This document shows positions 25,021-33,280 of a stretch of 64,000 bases of DNA, in pieces. Positions within the stretch are counted from its first letter, which is position 1. Each line of letters starts with the position of its first letter. The position numbers and the translations under genes are program-made. Location: positions 2,666,001-2,730,000 of the forward strand of contig NZ_CP108352.1 of the NCBI RefSeq assembly GCF_036237275.1. Direction: 5' to 3'. Source of the DNA: Streptomyces sp. NBC_01353. Lineage in GTDB: Bacteria > Actinomycetota > Actinomycetes > Streptomycetales > Streptomycetaceae. Below the pieces are notes generated by a model. The model saw only the letters and a list, made by a program, of their open reading frames with translations, was not told where the DNA came from and searched no databases.

Positions 25021-25914
25021 ATGATGTCTCCACTGCAGCCGGTCCACCACCGCACCGTCACCGTCCGCGGCCACGAGATCCACTACCGGGAGGCGGGCCC
25101 CGCGGACGCCCCGGCCCTCCTTCTGCTGCACGGCTTCCCCACCAGCTCGCACATGTTCCGCGATCTGATGCCACTCCTCGCCCACGAATTCCGACTGATC
25201 GCCCCGGACCACATCGGCTTCGGTCGCAGCGCGGCGCCGTCGACCGAGGAGTTCGACTACACCTTCGCCGAACTGGCAGCTGTCACCGCGGAGTTCACGG
25301 AGACCCTCGGCCTGGACCGGTTCGCCCTCTACATCCAGGACTACGGCGCCCCCATCGGCCTGCGCCTGGCCCTCGCCCACCCGGAGCGGATCACCGCGAT
25401 CGTCACCCAGAACGGCAACGCCTACGAGGAGGGCCTCGGGGCCGACGCCTGGGCACCCGTCCTCGCGATGATCGCCGACCGCACGCCGGAGACCGAGGAG
25501 CCGGTGCGCGGCATCCGCTCCCTGGACGGGATCAAGTGGCAGTACGAGACGGGCGTCCCGGCCGAGTTCCGCGACCTCCTCAGCCCGGACGCCTGGCACC
25601 ACGACGCCGCCCTGATGGCGCGGGAGGGCCAGGACGCCATCCAGCTCGACCTGATCGGCGACTACGGCTCCAACTTCGCGCTCTACCCCGCCTTCCACGA
25701 CTACTTCCGCACGACCCAGGTCCCCCTGCTCGCCGTCTGGGGCGAGGGCGACGAGGTCTTCGTCCCGGCGGGCGCCAAGGCCTTCGGCCGCGACCTCCCC
25801 GACGCGGAGATCCACCTCCTGCCGACGGGCCACTTCGCCCTGGAGACCCACGCGCCCCGGATCGCCGAGCTGATCGGTGACTTCCTCGCGCGGCGCGTCC
25901 CCCTCAGGCCGTAG
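25021..25914 (+). CDS. Alpha/beta hydrolase, epoxide hydrolase/haloalkane dehalogenase-like
   Basis: 297 residues. The oxyanion-hole motif is LLHGFPTSSHMFRDLM (residues ~35-50). The nucleophile elbow reads IQDYGAPIG, so the nucleophile is Asp, as in epoxide hydrolases and dehalogenases, not Ser. The acid residue is in WGEGDEVF and the catalytic His in TGHFALE. Substrate unknown. The ATG at 25021 follows GAGGGG. The last three codons and stop overlap the end of the convergent 78-aa gene and lie inside the 332-bp repeat, so the repeat boundary is just inside this gene. Confidence 0.87.
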   Translation: MMSPLQPVHHRTVTVRGHEIHYREAGPADAPALLLLHGFPTSSHMFRDLMPLLAHEFRLIAPDHIGFGRSAAPSTEEFDYTFAELAAVTAEFTETLGLDRFALYIQDYGAPIGLRLALAHPERITAIVTQNGNAYEEGLGADAWAPVLAMIADRTPETEEPVRGIRSLDGIKWQYETGVPAEFRDLLSPDAWHHDAALMAREGQDAIQLDLIGDYGSNFALYPAFHDYFRTTQVPLLAVWGEGDEVFVPAGAKAFGRDLPDAEIHLLPTGHFALETHAPRIAELIGDFLARRVPLRP

Positions 25915-26140
25915 CCTTCTCCAGGTCGCGGGCCATTCGCTCCACCCAGTCGGTGAAGGGCTCTCGATGCTGGCCCTCGCCCGCGCGCAGGGCCGCGACC
26001 TGCGCGTCCGTGATCCGCTCAGGTCCCGGCACGGTCAGCAGCCGGTGCAGCTCCTTCATCAGGGACATCATCCGCAGCGCGTCGAGGTGCTCGATCGCGT
26101 CGACCCCGTGCCCGGGGCCGATGGTCGTCGAACCAGGCAT
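25904..26140 (-). CDS. Small helical protein of unknown function, 78 aa (copy 1)
   Basis: The 78 residues start MPGSTTIGPGHGVDAIEHLD and end in WVERMARDLEKATA. No signal peptide or membrane segment; mostly amphipathic helix. No family recognised. The ATG at 26140 has AGGAGG 6 nt upstream; a longer frame from a GTG would place the ribosome site inside the gene. It is identical at the DNA level to the gene at 28725-28961. It lies downstream of the toxin-like cassette on the same strand, separated from it by a long hairpin, and overlaps the end of the hydrolase gene by 11 bp tail to tail. Confidence 0.75.
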   Translation of the reverse strand: MPGSTTIGPGHGVDAIEHLDALRMMSLMKELHRLLTVPGPERITDAQVAALRAGEGQHREPFTDWVERMARDLEKATA

Positions 26141-26235
26141 GTCATACCTCCTCACCGAGCCCCCTCCCAGCAGCGTAAGCCCACCCCATGAGAACCGCCC
26201 CCGTCCTAGGTTGGGGGACCCAGGAGGGGGGCGGT
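25904..26235. repeat. 332-bp perfect direct repeat, copy 1
   Basis: Read base by base, this block is identical to 28725-29056. It holds the whole 78-aa gene plus 95 bp of upstream DNA. The left edge is in the tail of the alpha/beta hydrolase gene and the right edge is inside the right arm of a long inverted repeat. Confidence 0.95.
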
Positions 26236-26242
26236 TCTCATG
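26187..26242. terminator. Long inverted repeat at the cassette edge
   Basis: CATGAGAACCGCCCCC (26187-26202) and GGGGGCGGTTCTCATG (26227-26242) form a perfect 16-bp stem. The loop itself has the near-symmetrical CCTAGGT/ACCCAGG. It follows the lipoprotein gene and can end the cassette transcript. The right arm runs 7 bp beyond the repeat boundary; copy 2 has lost those bases. Confidence 0.7.
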
Positions 26243-26257
26243 TCCGGGCCGTCGCGA

Positions 26258-26770
26258 TCACCAGGCGCGCAGGTAGACCCGGGTGCGGTCGGCGTCCAGC
26301 TTCTGGAGGTAGATCTCGATCCACTGCATGTGCGTGCGCTGCTTGTCCTTGACGCAGGGCGGACAGACGCCGGCCCAGCGCAGACCGGTGAGGGATTCCG
26401 GTTCGGGGGTCCCGAGGTGGGCGAAGGACGGGTCGGTCGTGGGCTGCGCGCTCTGCGCCGGCCGCACGATCAGCGGCCCCTGCCCCTCGAACTGCCGCCC
26501 GAGGGCCTCGGCCTCCTTCGGCGTGGTGACGAAGGTCAGCAGCTGGACCGCGTCCTGGGGGACGAGCTTCACCGCTCCCTTCACCTCGGTGGCCCCCCCG
26601 GGCACGTCGACCTTCATGTAGGCCGCGGTCTCGGGCGCTCCGGCGCCCTTCTTCCACTCCGGCCCGCGCTGCTCGTCCGACCCGGACGAGCAGCCGGAGC
26701 CGATGAGCAGCACGGCGGCGGCGAGGGGCGCCGCGAGGACCGTTCGCCTGGAACGGGCGGGCCACGTCAT
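26258..26770 (-). CDS. Lipoprotein with CPPC motif, candidate immunity or accessory protein
   Basis: 170 residues. The N-terminus is a basic signal with a hydrophobic core and an imperfect lipobox (LLIGSGC, Cys near residue 27), so it is likely tethered outside the membrane. The mature domain has VKLVPQDAVQLLTFV and ends in WIEIYLQKLDADRTRVYLRAW; a CPPC pair sits in RWAGVCPPCVKDK. No family recognised. Its ATG overlaps the stop of the upstream 480-aa gene (ATGA), so the two are co-translated. By position it could be an immunity protein for that product; this is inference. Confidence 0.7.
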   Translation of the reverse strand: MTWPARSRRTVLAAPLAAAVLLIGSGCSSGSDEQRGPEWKKGAGAPETAAYMKVDVPGGATEVKGAVKLVPQDAVQLLTFVTTPKEAEALGRQFEGQGPLIVRPAQSAQPTTDPSFAHLGTPEPESLTGLRWAGVCPPCVKDKQRTHMQWIEIYLQKLDADRTRVYLRAW

Positions 26771-28209
26771 CGGTTCGCCTCCCTGGTGCGGTCCGGGTCC
26801 TTGCGGGTGCCGTCCCGGCCCGGATCGGTGTCGGGCACCGGGGTCGAGGACGGGAGGACGGTCAGGTCCTGATGGCGGACCGAGCTGGATCCTCGCATGT
26901 CGAACTCCTGGGCGAGGCCCGTCCTGTGCAGGCGTTGCATGTCGGTGTCCGGGATGTGCACGGGGCCGAGGTCGATCCCCTTGCCGTTGTCCCAGTTGTA
27001 GCGGTCCCAGACGTTGACCTGGTAGTCGAGGGCCACCTTGGGCTTGCCGTCGTCCCCCGGGGTCACGGTCACCACGCCGGAGACGTTCTGCTGGTGTCCG
27101 TTGATGGCGTGGTACCACTCGGTGCCCTCCTTGAGCTGCTGCCCGATGGCCCGGCTCTCCACCGGGATCGCCACGGGCTTTCCGCCGGACTGTTGGTAGG
27201 CCTCGAGGGCCTGCTGCCGCCAGGCCTCCTGGTTGAGCTCCAGATGGTTGGTCCTGATGGAGTTGCCGAGCTGTGGTTCATCGTGCAGGAAGCGGTCCAC
27301 GTCCACGGTGAGCGGCTTGCCCGTGGCGCTCAGGTAGTGCGACATGTTGCGGCTGGCGCCGTTCTGGCCGAGGACGTCGCCGCCGCCCTCCAGCAGCTTC
27401 GCCTGGGCGAGGACCCAGTAGTCGCGTGCCGTGGGGTCCTCCACGTCGAACGCGCCGGCGCCCTCGTCGGGCTTGGACCACTTGTAGTGGTAGACGTCGA
27501 GGACACCCGCCTTACGTAGCTCGTCGCCGCGCTCCTCCAGCAGGATGGCCCGCGTCACCGGGTCGAGCCTGCTCCACCACTCCGGGACCTTCGACCGGTC
27601 CTTGGGCATGTTCTCGGCCGCGGCCGCCTCCTTGAGGGAGGCGTACGGGCGGCTGCCGTTGAAGCCGCCGAAGGTGCCGTCCTGGAAGTTCGTGTCCGTC
27701 ACCGCGTCGATCAGGGCGAGCTTCACCCCGGTGTCGGCCTCGTCGAACGCGTCCACGGCCTGCTGAATCTTCCGCGTCCAGGCACGCTCCACCTCCGGGA
27801 GGTCAGGATCGTGGCGGATGGCACGTGCGTCCTGGGTGTCGACCTTGGAGAAGTCGAACGAGGCGACCCCGCCCTCGCTGACCTTCATCCCCGCCGCCAC
27901 GGCCTCGTCGACCGCCGCTTTCACCTTTCCCTTCAGTTCGGTGAAGAGCGTGCTCGCCTCGCGCAGCAACATGGCGACCGTCCGCGCCTGGATCTGCGCG
28001 CTGTTGTACTCGTTGCGGGTGACGGCGAAGTTCGGTGCGGCCACCTGCTGGGCCTGCCCGAGCCAGATGCCGCTCGTGGTGGTCGACTGGACCTTCTTCT
28101 CGTACGTCGTCTCCAGCGTCTCGAACTTGTCCGCCATGCCGTCCCAGGCCGTGGCCGCGGTGGTCAGCTTGCCGAAGTCGGTCGTCATGACCTCGTGGTA
28201 CGTGAGCAC
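26767..28209 (-). CDS. WXG-domain type VII secretion-associated protein with polymorphic C-terminus, candidate toxin
   Basis: 480 residues. Residues 1-125 form a helical domain with a W49-L-G51 motif (TSGIWLGQAQQVA), like the WXG hairpin of ESX substrates; from memory the MLTYHEVMTTD start recurs in many Streptomyces proteins with different C-termini, which suggests a modular toxin family. Residues 230-480 are mixed and end in a tail rich in Pro, Asp and Arg; a conserved-looking DRYNWDNGKG and HRTGLAQEFDMRGSSS lie near 425-455. No signal peptide. The GTG at 28209 has AAGGAG 10 nt upstream. The gene is 7 nt after the small partner gene. Enzymatic activity is unknown. Confidence 0.65.
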   Translation of the reverse strand: MLTYHEVMTTDFGKLTTAATAWDGMADKFETLETTYEKKVQSTTTSGIWLGQAQQVAAPNFAVTRNEYNSAQIQARTVAMLLREASTLFTELKGKVKAAVDEAVAAGMKVSEGGVASFDFSKVDTQDARAIRHDPDLPEVERAWTRKIQQAVDAFDEADTGVKLALIDAVTDTNFQDGTFGGFNGSRPYASLKEAAAAENMPKDRSKVPEWWSRLDPVTRAILLEERGDELRKAGVLDVYHYKWSKPDEGAGAFDVEDPTARDYWVLAQAKLLEGGGDVLGQNGASRNMSHYLSATGKPLTVDVDRFLHDEPQLGNSIRTNHLELNQEAWRQQALEAYQQSGGKPVAIPVESRAIGQQLKEGTEWYHAINGHQQNVSGVVTVTPGDDGKPKVALDYQVNVWDRYNWDNGKGIDLGPVHIPDTDMQRLHRTGLAQEFDMRGSSSVRHQDLTVLPSSTPVPDTDPGRDGTRKDPDRTREANR

Positions 28210-28216
28210 GGTCGCC

Positions 28217-28645
28217 CTACTCCTTCGGGCCGGGCGCCAGCGGCTGGAAACCGTCGCGGGTTCTCAACTCCTGCGCCTGGAAGGAGAATCCGGACCCGCC
28301 GAGCGCGCCCTTCTCGCCGCCGAGCCGTCCGAGCAGCATCTTCACCTGGCCGGTCCAGGTCTCCTCGACGGTCTTCAGCGCGGAGGCCGTCTGCCACCCC
28401 GCGAACTCCGTCTTCGCCGCGGTCGTCGACGCGTCGGCGTGATCCCCCGCGGTCTTCGTTTCCGGCTCCAGGATCTCCTGGATGGCCTTGGCCGCCGCCT
28501 TCTTCTCGGCCGGCGCGGTCTTCAGGTCCGGCTGCAACGTTCCCCCGCCGCCACCCCCGCCGCCACCCCCGCCCCCGTCGAGCTGGTTGAGCCGCATCGT
28601 GGTCGTCTCGGTCTTGATCTGCGACCACTCGTCGTCGAACGCCAT
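28217..28645 (-). CDS. Small Esx-like partner protein with polyglycine tract
   Basis: 142 residues. It starts MAFDDEWSQIKTETTTMRLN, has 12 consecutive Gly (residues 24-35), then a predicted two-helix region with W97-T-G99 (ETWTGQV), a WXG-type turn. No signal peptide. I recall small proteins of this plan encoded directly before MLTYHEV-type proteins in Streptomyces. I infer that it is a chaperone or co-secreted partner of the 480-aa protein. The ATG at 28645 was chosen as the first Met of the conserved start. It is the first gene of a three-gene operon. Confidence 0.65.
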   Translation of the reverse strand: MAFDDEWSQIKTETTTMRLNQLDGGGGGGGGGGGGTLQPDLKTAPAEKKAAAKAIQEILEPETKTAGDHADASTTAAKTEFAGWQTASALKTVEETWTGQVKMLLGRLGGEKGALGGSGFSFQAQELRTRDGFQPLAPGPKE

Positions 28646-28724
28646 ATCCACCCCCGTTGAGATCGGCGTCAATCCACGTCACCCTACATAGCGCCTCCGA
28701 CAGCCCGTTCGAGGAAGTCGCCGA

Positions 28725-28961
28725 TCAGGCCGTAGCCTTCTCCAGGTCGCGGGCCATTCGCTCCACCCAGTCGGTGAAGGGCTCTCGATGCTGGCCCTCG
28801 CCCGCGCGCAGGGCCGCGACCTGCGCGTCCGTGATCCGCTCAGGTCCCGGCACGGTCAGCAGCCGGTGCAGCTCCTTCATCAGGGACATCATCCGCAGCG
28901 CGTCGAGGTGCTCGATCGCGTCGACCCCGTGCCCGGGGCCGATGGTCGTCGAACCAGGCAT
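28725..28961 (-). CDS. Small helical protein of unknown function, 78 aa (copy 2)
   Basis: Same DNA sequence as the gene at 25904-26140, including 95 bp upstream, so both copies should be expressed from the same promoter sequence. Here the gene lies between pruA (upstream) and the toxin-like operon (downstream). The ATG at 28961 has AGGAGG at 6 nt. After its stop the minus strand reads LIGDFLERAVGGAM then stop, which resembles an alpha/beta hydrolase tail. Function unknown. Confidence 0.75.
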   Translation of the reverse strand: MPGSTTIGPGHGVDAIEHLDALRMMSLMKELHRLLTVPGPERITDAQVAALRAGEGQHREPFTDWVERMARDLEKATA

Positions 28962-29056
28962 GTCATACCTCCTCACCGAGCCCCCTCCCAGCAGCGTAAG
29001 CCCACCCCATGAGAACCGCCCCCGTCCTAGGTTGGGGGACCCAGGAGGGGGGCGGT
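28725..29056. repeat. 332-bp perfect direct repeat, copy 2
   Basis: Identical to 25904-26235 with a constant offset of 2821. The repeats flank 2.49 kb (26236-28724) containing the WXG partner, toxin-like and lipoprotein genes. Confidence 0.95.
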
Positions 29057-29064
29057 GTCGGGGG

Positions 29065-29083
29065 CGGGCCTCAGGGAGGCCCG
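29065..29083 (-). terminator. Hairpin after pruA
   Basis: CGGGCCT (29065-29071) and AGGCCCG (29077-29083) form a 7-bp stem with a 5-nt loop 24 bp past the pruA stop. Confidence 0.5.
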
Positions 29084-29106
29084 GGGGGCGTCAGCCCAGG
29101 GAGGCG

Positions 29107-30738
29107 TCAGCCCATGTGGGGGTAGCCGTACTCGGTCGGCGGGACCAGGGTCTCCTTGATCGCGCGGGTCAGCGTCCAGCGCATCAGGTTCTGCGGCGCG
29201 CCGGCCTTGTCGTTCGTGCCGGACGCGCGGCCGCCGCCGAAGGGCTGCTGACCGACGACGGCGCCGGTCGACTTGTCGTTGATGTAGAAGTTGCCCGCGG
29301 CGAAGCGGAGCTTCTCCATCGTGTACGCCGTGGCGGCGCGGTCGCCGGAGATGACCGAGCCGGTCAGCGCGTAGTCGGAGACCGACTCCATCTGGGTCAG
29401 CATCTCGTCGTACTTGTCGTCCTCGTAGACGTGGATCGCGAGGATCGGGCCGAAGTACTCGGTCGTGAAGACCTCGTTCGCCGGGTCGGAGCACTCGATG
29501 ACGGTCGGACGGACGAAGTAGCCCTCCGAGTCGTCGTAGGTGCCGCCGGCCACGATCGTGCAGGTCTCGTCGGCCTTCGCGCGGTCGATAGCGGCCTTGT
29601 TCTTGGCGAACGAACGCTCGTCGATCACGGCGCCGATGAAGTTCGTCAGATCGGTGACGTCACCCATCTTGATGCCGTCGACCTCGGCCGCGAACTCCTC
29701 CTTGAAGCCCGAGTTCCAGATGGAGGCCGGGACGTACGCACGCGAGGACGCGGAGCACTTCTGGCCCTGGAACTCGAAGGAGCCGCGGTTCAGCGCGGTC
29801 TTCAGGATCGCGCGGTCGGCGCTCGGGTGGGCGACGACGAAGTCCTTGCCACCGGTCTCGCCGACGATCCGCGGGTAGGAGCGGTACGACTCGATGTTGT
29901 TGCCGACCGTCTTCCACAGGTGCTGGAAGGTCTTGGTCGAGCCGGTGAAGTGGATGCCGGCCAGGTCGCGGTGGTTCAGGGCCACCTCGGAGACGGCGAT
30001 GCCGTCGCCCGTCACCAGGTTGATGACGCCCTTGGGCAGACCGGCCTCCTCCAGGAGCTCCATGAGGAGCACGGCGGAGTGGGTCTGGGTCGGGGACGGC
30101 TTCCAGATCACCACGTTGCCCATGAGGGCGGGGGCGGTGGGCAGGTTGCCCGCGATGGCCGTGAAGTTGAACGGCGTGATCGCGTAGACGAAGCCCTCGA
30201 GCGGGCGGTGGTCCAGACGGTTCCACACACCCGGGGAGTTCGCCGGCGGCTGCTCGGCCAGGATCTGGCGGGCGTAGGCCACGTTGAAGCGCCAGAAGTC
30301 GACGAGCTCGCACGGGGTGTCGATCTCGGCCTGCTGGGCGGTCTTCGACTGGCCGAGCATGGTGGAGGCGGCCAGCGTCTCGCGCCACGGGCCGGACAGC
30401 AGCTCGGCGGCGCGCAGGATGATCGCGGCGCGGTCGTCGAAGGACATCGCGCGCCACGCCGGGGCGGCGGCCAGGGCGGCGTCGATGGCGTCCTGGGCGT
30501 CCTGCTGGGTGGCGCCGGCGAAGGTGCCGATGACGGCCTTGTGGTTGTGCGGCTGCACGACGTCGACGCGCTCGCCGCCACCCATGCGCTTGACGCCGTT
30601 GATCGTCATCGGGAGGTCGCGCGGGTTCTCGGCCAGCTCCTTGAGCTTGGCCTCGAGACGGGTGCGCTCGGGGGAACCGGGGGCGTAGCTGTGCACCGGC
30701 TCGTTGACCGGAGCGGGGACCTGGGTTACAGCGTCCAT
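29107..30738 (-). CDS. pruA: L-glutamate gamma-semialdehyde (P5C) dehydrogenase
   Basis: 543 residues, the size of the stand-alone P5C dehydrogenases. It oxidises glutamate semialdehyde to glutamate with NAD, the second step of proline use. Motifs: PFNFTAIAGNLPTAPALMGN for substrate/NAD entry, GSTKTFQHLW, GETGGKDF with the general base Glu, and FEFQGQKCSASSRAYV with the catalytic Cys; the C-terminus has FGGGRASGTNDKAGAP. The ATG at 30738 follows AAGGAG. It is 30 bp after the proline dehydrogenase gene, so the two make one operon. Confidence 0.95.
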   Translation of the reverse strand: MDAVTQVPAPVNEPVHSYAPGSPERTRLEAKLKELAENPRDLPMTINGVKRMGGGERVDVVQPHNHKAVIGTFAGATQQDAQDAIDAALAAAPAWRAMSFDDRAAIILRAAELLSGPWRETLAASTMLGQSKTAQQAEIDTPCELVDFWRFNVAYARQILAEQPPANSPGVWNRLDHRPLEGFVYAITPFNFTAIAGNLPTAPALMGNVVIWKPSPTQTHSAVLLMELLEEAGLPKGVINLVTGDGIAVSEVALNHRDLAGIHFTGSTKTFQHLWKTVGNNIESYRSYPRIVGETGGKDFVVAHPSADRAILKTALNRGSFEFQGQKCSASSRAYVPASIWNSGFKEEFAAEVDGIKMGDVTDLTNFIGAVIDERSFAKNKAAIDRAKADETCTIVAGGTYDDSEGYFVRPTVIECSDPANEVFTTEYFGPILAIHVYEDDKYDEMLTQMESVSDYALTGSVISGDRAATAYTMEKLRFAAGNFYINDKSTGAVVGQQPFGGGRASGTNDKAGAPQNLMRWTLTRAIKETLVPPTEYGYPHMG

Positions 30739-30768
30739 GAGTCTCGTAACTCCTTTTGAGGGGTGGGC

Positions 30769-31695
30769 TCAGCCCTTGGTGAGGATGGAGCGGGCGAAGA
30801 AGAGCAGGTTGGCCGGCTTCTCCGCGAGGCGGCGCATGAAGTAGCCGTACCAGTCGGTGCCGTAGGCCGTGTAGACGCGCATCCGGTGACCCTCGGCGGC
30901 GAGACGGTTCTGCTCCTCGCTGCGGATGCCGTAGAGCATCTGGAACTCGTACTCGTCCAGCTTGCGCCCGGCACGGCGGGCGAGCTCCTGGCCGATGGAG
31001 ATCAGGCGCGGGTCGTGGGAGCCGATCATCGGGTAGCCCTCGCCCTCCATCAGGATCTTCATGATCCGGACGTAGGCCTTGTCGATCCCGGGCTTGTCCT
31101 GGATGGCGACGGAGGCGGGCTCCTTGTAGGCGCCCTTCACGATCCGGACGCGGGAGCCGTTGGCGGCGAGGCGGCGGGCGTCCTCCTCGGTGCGGAAGAG
31201 GTACGCCTGGATGACGCAGCCGGTCTGCGGGAAGTCCTTCCGCAGCTCCTCGTGGATGGCGAACATCGAGTCGAGGGTGGTGTGGTCCTCGGCGTCCAGG
31301 GTGACCGTGGTGCCGATCTCGGCGGCGGCCGCGACGACGGGGCGGACATTGGCGAGAGCGAGCTCGTGGCCACCCTCCAGCGCCTGTCCGAACATCGACA
31401 GCTTGACGGACATCTCGGCGCACTCGCCGAGGCCCAGCTCCTTGAGGCGGCCGATGAGCTCCAGGTAGGCGTCACGGGCGGCGTAGGACTGCTCGACGGT
31501 GGTGATGTCCTCACCAACGACGTCGAGGGTGACCTCCAGGCCGCGGCCGGTGATGTCCTCGACGATCGGGATGACGTGCTCGACCGTCTCGCCCGCGATG
31601 AACCGGTCGACGACCTGCTTGGTCCCGGGGGCGGCCGACACGAAACGGCGCATCTTGTCGCTGCGCGACGCGGCGAGGATCACGGGACCCAGCAC
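30769..31695 (-). CDS. Proline dehydrogenase (monofunctional)
   Basis: 308 residues. FAD-dependent oxidation of proline to P5C; the electrons go to quinone. The beta/alpha barrel has the family residues in VTLDVVGE, LTVSVKLS-like MSVKLSMFGQAL, DAEDHTTLDSM, RIVKGAYKEP and the C-terminal EYEFQMLYGIRSEEQNRL. The start is GTG at 31695, with TGGAGG 6 nt upstream; the longer frame lacks such a site. It leads the put operon with pruA. Divergent from a PucR-type activator gene. Confidence 0.92.
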   Translation of the reverse strand: MLGPVILAASRSDKMRRFVSAAPGTKQVVDRFIAGETVEHVIPIVEDITGRGLEVTLDVVGEDITTVEQSYAARDAYLELIGRLKELGLGECAEMSVKLSMFGQALEGGHELALANVRPVVAAAAEIGTTVTLDAEDHTTLDSMFAIHEELRKDFPQTGCVIQAYLFRTEEDARRLAANGSRVRIVKGAYKEPASVAIQDKPGIDKAYVRIMKILMEGEGYPMIGSHDPRLISIGQELARRAGRKLDEYEFQMLYGIRSEEQNRLAAEGHRMRVYTAYGTDWYGYFMRRLAEKPANLLFFARSILTKG

Positions 31696-31839
31696 GGGGA
31701 CCTCCAGAGGGGCAGGTGACGAAGGGTGCCTACCCGATCTTTCGTAAGGAATCGGGAACAGCACGGAGAACCACCGTGAAACCTAAGGATCGCTCCGATC
31801 CTCTGCCATCGACAGCTGTCACGCATCCGTGGGCGGCAT

Positions 31840-31857
31840 CTCATACATATGTCTGAG
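31840..31857. promoter_or_regulatory. Candidate operator of the put divergon
   Basis: CTCATACATATGTCTGAG is an 18-bp palindrome except for one mismatched pair. It is 20 bp before the regulator's GTG start and in the region from which the proline genes are transcribed the other way. Confidence 0.5.
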
Positions 31858-31876
31858 AGGGTGCGAGAATGGCGCC

Positions 31877-33157
31877 GTGAAGGGCGACTACCAAGAACTG
31901 GTCGACGAGATCTCGGCGCTGCTCGGCGCCCCGGCGACCCTGGAGAACCGCGATTTCGGGCTGATCGCCTTCGGGGCTCACGACAGCGACGACGACAGCG
32001 CCATGGACCCGGTCCGCACCCGCTCGATCCTGACGAGAAAGTCGACGCCCGCCGTACGCGCCTGGTTCGAGGGCTTCGGCATCACCCGGGCGACGGGCCC
32101 GGTCCGCATCCCGGCCGCACCGGACGCCGGGGTGTTCCGGGACCGGATCTGCCTTCCCGTACGGCATCGGGGCGTCGTCCTCGGGTACGTCTGGCTGCTA
32201 GACGCCGAACCGCATCCCACGCCCGCCCAGCTCACGGCGGCCATGGAGGTCGCCGCCCGGATCGGCGGCCTCCTCGCGGACGAGGAGCGGGCGGGCTCGG
32301 ACCTCTCCCGGGAGCTGAGGGCTGCCCTGACCGCCGAGCGGGGCTGGCAGTACGACATGGCGCTCGCCGCGCTGCGTACGGCCCTGGGTCCTGACGCCGA
32401 GGGGTTGCACACGATGGTGGCCGTGACCCCGTGGCCGGGCGAGGACAGCCCTTCGGCTCGTACGGTCCCGGCCGCGGCGGCGCTCTGCACGGTGCCATGG
32501 CCCGCCCCTGCGACGGCACCCGCGACGGCGGCCGGGAGCGGGGAGGCCGCGGACGGACGGGCGCTCGCGGTGCTGGTGCGCCTACGGGCTGCGGACAATC
32601 TCGCGCCGGCCGCGGCGGCGGCCGGGCGGCTGCGGGATGCTGCGGGCGGGACGGCCGGAGCGGGTCTTGGCCCGGCGGCCGGCACGAAGGCCGGTACGAA
32701 GGCCGGCGCGGGAACCGGGGCGGCGACGGCCGGCTCAGGGGCCGGTGCCGTGGCCGTCGCGGGGATCGCGCTCCCGCGTCGCGGTCTCGCCGACCTGGAC
32801 ACCGCCTGGCGTGAGGCCGCAGCGGCCGCCCGGGCGGCTGCCGCCCAGCCGGGACTCGGTCCGCTCGCCGAGTGGTCGGCCATCGGCCCGTACCGTCTGC
32901 TCACCGCGCTCCCCCGGACCGCCCCCGACCCGGCGGTCCAGGCTCTGCTCTCCCCCACCCATGCCGAACTGGCCCGCACCGCCGAGGCGTTCCTCGACAA
33001 CGCGGGCCAGGCGGGACGCACGGCCGCGGCCCTGGGCATCCACCGCCAGACCCTCTACTACCGGCTCTCGCGGGTCGAGCAGCTGACGGGCCTGGACCTG
33101 GACGCGGGTGAGGACCGGCTGCTGCTCCACATGGCGCTCAAGGCGGCGAAGTTGTAG
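31877..33157 (+). CDS. PucR/CdaR-family transcriptional activator of proline use
   Basis: 426 residues. It has a central GAF/PAS-like sensor region and the C-terminal HTH_30 helix-turn-helix ([27 protein letters not shown], about residues 383-409) of PucR-type activators. A low-complexity Ala/Gly/Thr stretch of about 45 residues is inserted near residue 260. The start is GTG at 31877 ([17 protein letters not shown]); no ribosome site precedes it, so the mRNA may be leaderless. Divergence from the proline dehydrogenase gene supports a PutR-like role, activation by proline being inferred. Confidence 0.85.
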   Translation: MKGDYQELVDEISALLGAPATLENRDFGLIAFGAHDSDDDSAMDPVRTRSILTRKSTPAVRAWFEGFGITRATGPVRIPAAPDAGVFRDRICLPVRHRGVVLGYVWLLDAEPHPTPAQLTAAMEVAARIGGLLADEERAGSDLSRELRAALTAERGWQYDMALAALRTALGPDAEGLHTMVAVTPWPGEDSPSARTVPAAAALCTVPWPAPATAPATAAGSGEAADGRALAVLVRLRAADNLAPAAAAAGRLRDAAGGTAGAGLGPAAGTKAGTKAGAGTGAATAGSGAGAVAVAGIALPRRGLADLDTAWREAAAAARAAAAQPGLGPLAEWSAIGPYRLLTALPRTAPDPAVQALLSPTHAELARTAEAFLDNAGQAGRTAAALGIHRQTLYYRLSRVEQLTGLDLDAGEDRLLLHMALKAAKL

Positions 33158-33280
33158 TCACCCTGGCGGCTGTCCTACCCCCGGGATTCCTCAGGGGTCG
33201 GTGCGGATGTTCTCGGGGGCGTCCCCGATACCCCCGGCCACCTGGGGCCCCTACCGTCGTGGGTAGGCGAGGGAGGCCCC

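Noticed and set aside
28545-28580. CCCCCGCCGCCA repeats as a regulatory repeat
   Set aside because: They simply encode the 12-Gly tract of the small WXG-like protein.
26236-28724. Insertion sequence or integron cassette flanked by direct repeats
   Set aside because: No transposase, integrase or resolvase frame and no terminal inverted repeats at both ends. The direct repeats contain a gene, unlike target-site duplications.
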